Shown here: in pieces, positions 62,587-64,000 of the stretch
Numbering within the stretch: position 1 is the first letter of the stretch
How the letters are laid out: each line of letters opens with the position of its first letter
Assembly: GCA_036677505.1 (NCBI GenBank)
Contig: JAVBWK010000009.1
Location: forward strand, 1-64,000
Direction: 5' to 3'
Length of the DNA: 64,000 nucleotides
From: UBA2227 sp036677505
GTDB lineage: Bacteria > Bacillota_I > Bacilli_A > Erysipelotrichales > Erysipelotrichaceae
Position numbers and translations under genes: made by a program
The notes under the pieces: generated by a model
What the model saw: only the letters and a program-made list of their open reading frames with translations
Database searches by the model: none
Told to the model about the DNA's origin: nothing

Positions 62587-63090
62587 ATGAACCTGATCAT
62601 CCGAAATATTCAATCAGAAGACAGCGAAACTGTATCTGCCGCATTTCGTGAGCAAGGCTGGAATAAACCAGTTGCACAATATCTTGAGTACTTCAAGGAA
62701 ATTGAGTTGGGGGTACGCGATGTTCTGATCGCAGAGCTTGACGGTCAGTTTGCCGGATACGTTACGATCCTCTGGACATCCGATTACACACCGTTCAGAG
62801 AAGCAGGCATCCCGGAAATCGTGGACCTCAATGTGCTCATCCGATATCGGAAAATGGGGATTGCTTCAATGTTGCTTGATGAAGCAGAACAAAGGATCAA
62901 AAAGGTGAGTAAGTTTGTTGGGATCGGTGTCGGACTGTTTCAGGATTACGGTGCGGCCCAACGCCTGTATGTCAAACGGGGATATGTGCCCGATGGCAAG
63001 GGAATCTATATGAAGTGCCGACACATCGGCTATGGCGAGACAGTCATCATCGACGATGATGTGGCTTTGTATTTGATCAAAGAACTGTAA
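62587..63090 (+). CDS. GNAT-family N-acetyltransferase
   Basis: This 167-aa protein is a typical GNAT: ELDGQFAGYVTILW, EIVDLNVLIRYRKMGIASML (acetyl-CoA-binding RxxGIA loop), LLDEAEQRIKKV, and a C-terminal YGAAQRLYVKRGYVPDGKG. It would transfer an acetyl group from acetyl-CoA to an amine; the substrate is unknown. A GAGGAAGAGAG stretch precedes the start. The histidine phosphatase gene follows 22 bases later, so the two are probably co-transcribed. Confidence 0.85.
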   Translation: MNLIIRNIQSEDSETVSAAFREQGWNKPVAQYLEYFKEIELGVRDVLIAELDGQFAGYVTILWTSDYTPFREAGIPEIVDLNVLIRYRKMGIASMLLDEAEQRIKKVSKFVGIGVGLFQDYGAAQRLYVKRGYVPDGKGIYMKCRHIGYGETVIIDDDVALYLIKEL

Positions 63091-63112
63091 TGTTCAATAC
63101 TGGGAGGGCAAA

Positions 63113-63724
63113 ATGAAAACGGTCATCACCATTCAACACACCCAATCCATCCATCATACCAACGGCATGGTCGGCTCATGGACCGACTGGGATCTCAGTG
63201 AACTGGGCAGAGAACAGGCCCACAATATCGGAAAAAAACTGGCATCAGAACTGTCCGGAAAACCGCTGGTCATGTACACCTCCGATCTGAAACGCGCATA
63301 TCAAACCGCCGAAATCATCAGTCAGTATGTATCGGTCAAACCGGTTTCGGTATTTGCTCTGCGTGAACGCAACTTAGGGAAATGTGTCGGACAATCCGTC
63401 CAATGGCTGCGCGAAAACATCGAATGTCAGGAAAAAACCATTGACGATCGCATGTTCAGTGATGCAGAGAGCCGCAGAGACGAGTGGAACCGACTGTCCC
63501 CATTCTATCAACAGCTGATCGAAAGCACGGATGAGACGATCCTGATCGTATCGCATGGCGACTTGTTAAGTGTATTCAATGCCATGTGGCTGAAACTGCC
63601 GGTGGAATCACTGAACCACGGAGAAATATTTGGCTATGCGGGAGGGGTCAGCTGGCTGATAGAAACGAATGAGGGCAAACGGATGATCAAACGCATGAGC
63701 GATATGTCCTACATCCGCCCGTGA
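63113..63724 (+). CDS. histidine phosphatase family protein
   Basis: This 203-aa protein belongs to the phosphoglycerate-mutase-like fold: TIQHTQSIHHTNGMVGSWTD stands at the position of the usual RHGE motif, with WDLSELGREQA, LKRAYQTAEII, LRERNLG and VSHGD further on. The first arginine of RHG is replaced by glutamine (IQHTQS), but the catalytic histidine is present, as is the later SHGD histidine. Such enzymes remove phosphate from small molecules or proteins; the substrate is unknown. GGGAGG lies before the start. Confidence 0.8.
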   Translation: MKTVITIQHTQSIHHTNGMVGSWTDWDLSELGREQAHNIGKKLASELSGKPLVMYTSDLKRAYQTAEIISQYVSVKPVSVFALRERNLGKCVGQSVQWLRENIECQEKTIDDRMFSDAESRRDEWNRLSPFYQQLIESTDETILIVSHGDLLSVFNAMWLKLPVESLNHGEIFGYAGGVSWLIETNEGKRMIKRMSDMSYIRP

Positions 63725-63780
63725 TATCGTTTCGCTCATCGGATCCATGAGGATAGTGTATAATAAACCCGAGGGAAATT

Positions 63781-64000
63781 ATGAACCAAGACAACTGCGA
63801 TCTGAACGATAAGAAATCCGTTACCGAAAAGAAAATCGACATCATCGACGGAATGACCGTCAAATACCACGCCAACGGCAAAACCGTCTGGTCCAGGGGA
63901 TTGATGGTTGACGGAGTGCCCGAAGGCTACTGGCAGTGGTACCGCCCCGACGGTACACTGAAACGCTCGGGCTATTTTAAGCAGGGCGAGCCGGTCGGAG
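63781..64000 (+). CDS. MORN/YwqK-type repeat protein (partial)
   Basis: An ATG behind GAGGGA opens a frame that runs off the window. The protein begins with a charged stretch and then MORN-like units (VKYHANGKTVWSRGLMVDG, GYWQWYRPDGTLKRSGYF). YwqK-type proteins with these repeats are often annotated as antitoxin or surface-linked. Only the first 73 residues are seen, so the total length is unknown. Confidence 0.65.
   Translation, partial: MNQDNCDLNDKKSVTEKKIDIIDGMTVKYHANGKTVWSRGLMVDGVPEGYWQWYRPDGTLKRSGYFKQGEPVG

Overview
The window looks like chromosomal DNA of a low-to-moderate GC Gram-positive bacterium (Bacillota). The grounds are AGGAGG-type ribosome binding sites throughout, two S-box (SAM-I) riboswitches, a lipobox lipoprotein, Firmicutes-style intrinsic terminators, and families such as DUF1292, YwqK/MORN and DUF5050-like propellers. 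The genus cannot be told from sequence alone. Base composition is mosaic. Both ends (about 1-10.5 kb and 61-64 kb) are visibly GC-richer, about 10.7-34.7 kb is intermediate, and about 35-55 kb and 58.2-60.9 kb are strongly AT-rich. This suggests stacked horizontally acquired defence or accessory modules. No integrase, transposase, tRNA gene or CRISPR array was seen.

Layout. 0-3.4 kb (+): two related HEAT-like small proteins, a zinc-ribbon protein and a double beta-propeller lipoprotein, ending in a bidirectional terminator. 3.4-4.1 kb (-): a membrane-anchored HTH regulator. 4.2-10.5 kb (-): a tightly packed set read as WHH/HNH nuclease, unknown 257-aa protein, VirD4/TraG-like protein with a broken Walker A motif, ClpP, membrane HExxH-type protein, DUF1292 protein, propeller protein and CRP-like sensor domain. 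10.8-20.3 kb (-): an apparent operon for a bacterial ubiquitin-like pathway, read as ubiquitin-like protein, zinc/proline-rich membrane protein, E1 (ThiF), E2, JAMM peptidase, transglutaminase-like protein, SPFH-zinc-ribbon protein, two membrane proteins and a HerA/VirB4-type ATPase. Five of these proteins share a short proline-rich PLPPR-like motif.

20.6-27.3 kb: a kinase-NACHT-propeller STAND protein of 1552 aa, transcribed divergently from a 477-aa partner with an internal repeat. 27.6-34.6 kb: a 2345-aa secreted repeat protein. 35.3-38.8 kb: McrBC, with an EVE-like insertion in McrB. 38.9-55.0 kb: a large phosphorothioate-type (Ssp-like) defence island with a DUF262/DUF1524 (SspE-like) nuclease, a nuclease-DUF2075 helicase, a PLD-DEAH helicase, a DndD/Rad50-like ATPase, small accessory proteins, an EVE-like reader, and DUF4007 (SspB-like), ATPase (SspC-like) and PAPS-reductase-like (SspD-like) proteins. 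Two otherwise unrelated proteins in this island share an identical type of C-terminal tail (basic stretch plus KPxFDLDFE[E/D]). 55.1-60.9 kb: a UPF1-like helicase with a DUF2726 tail, and a long membrane protein. 61.0-62.4 kb: tandem SAM-I riboswitches upstream of two unrecognised genes. 62.5-64 kb: a GNAT acetyltransferase, a histidine phosphatase and the start of a MORN-repeat protein.

The best candidates for something undescribed are the ubiquitin-like operon with its proline-rich motif network and HerA/SPFH partners, and the shared-tail proteins added to the Ssp-like island.
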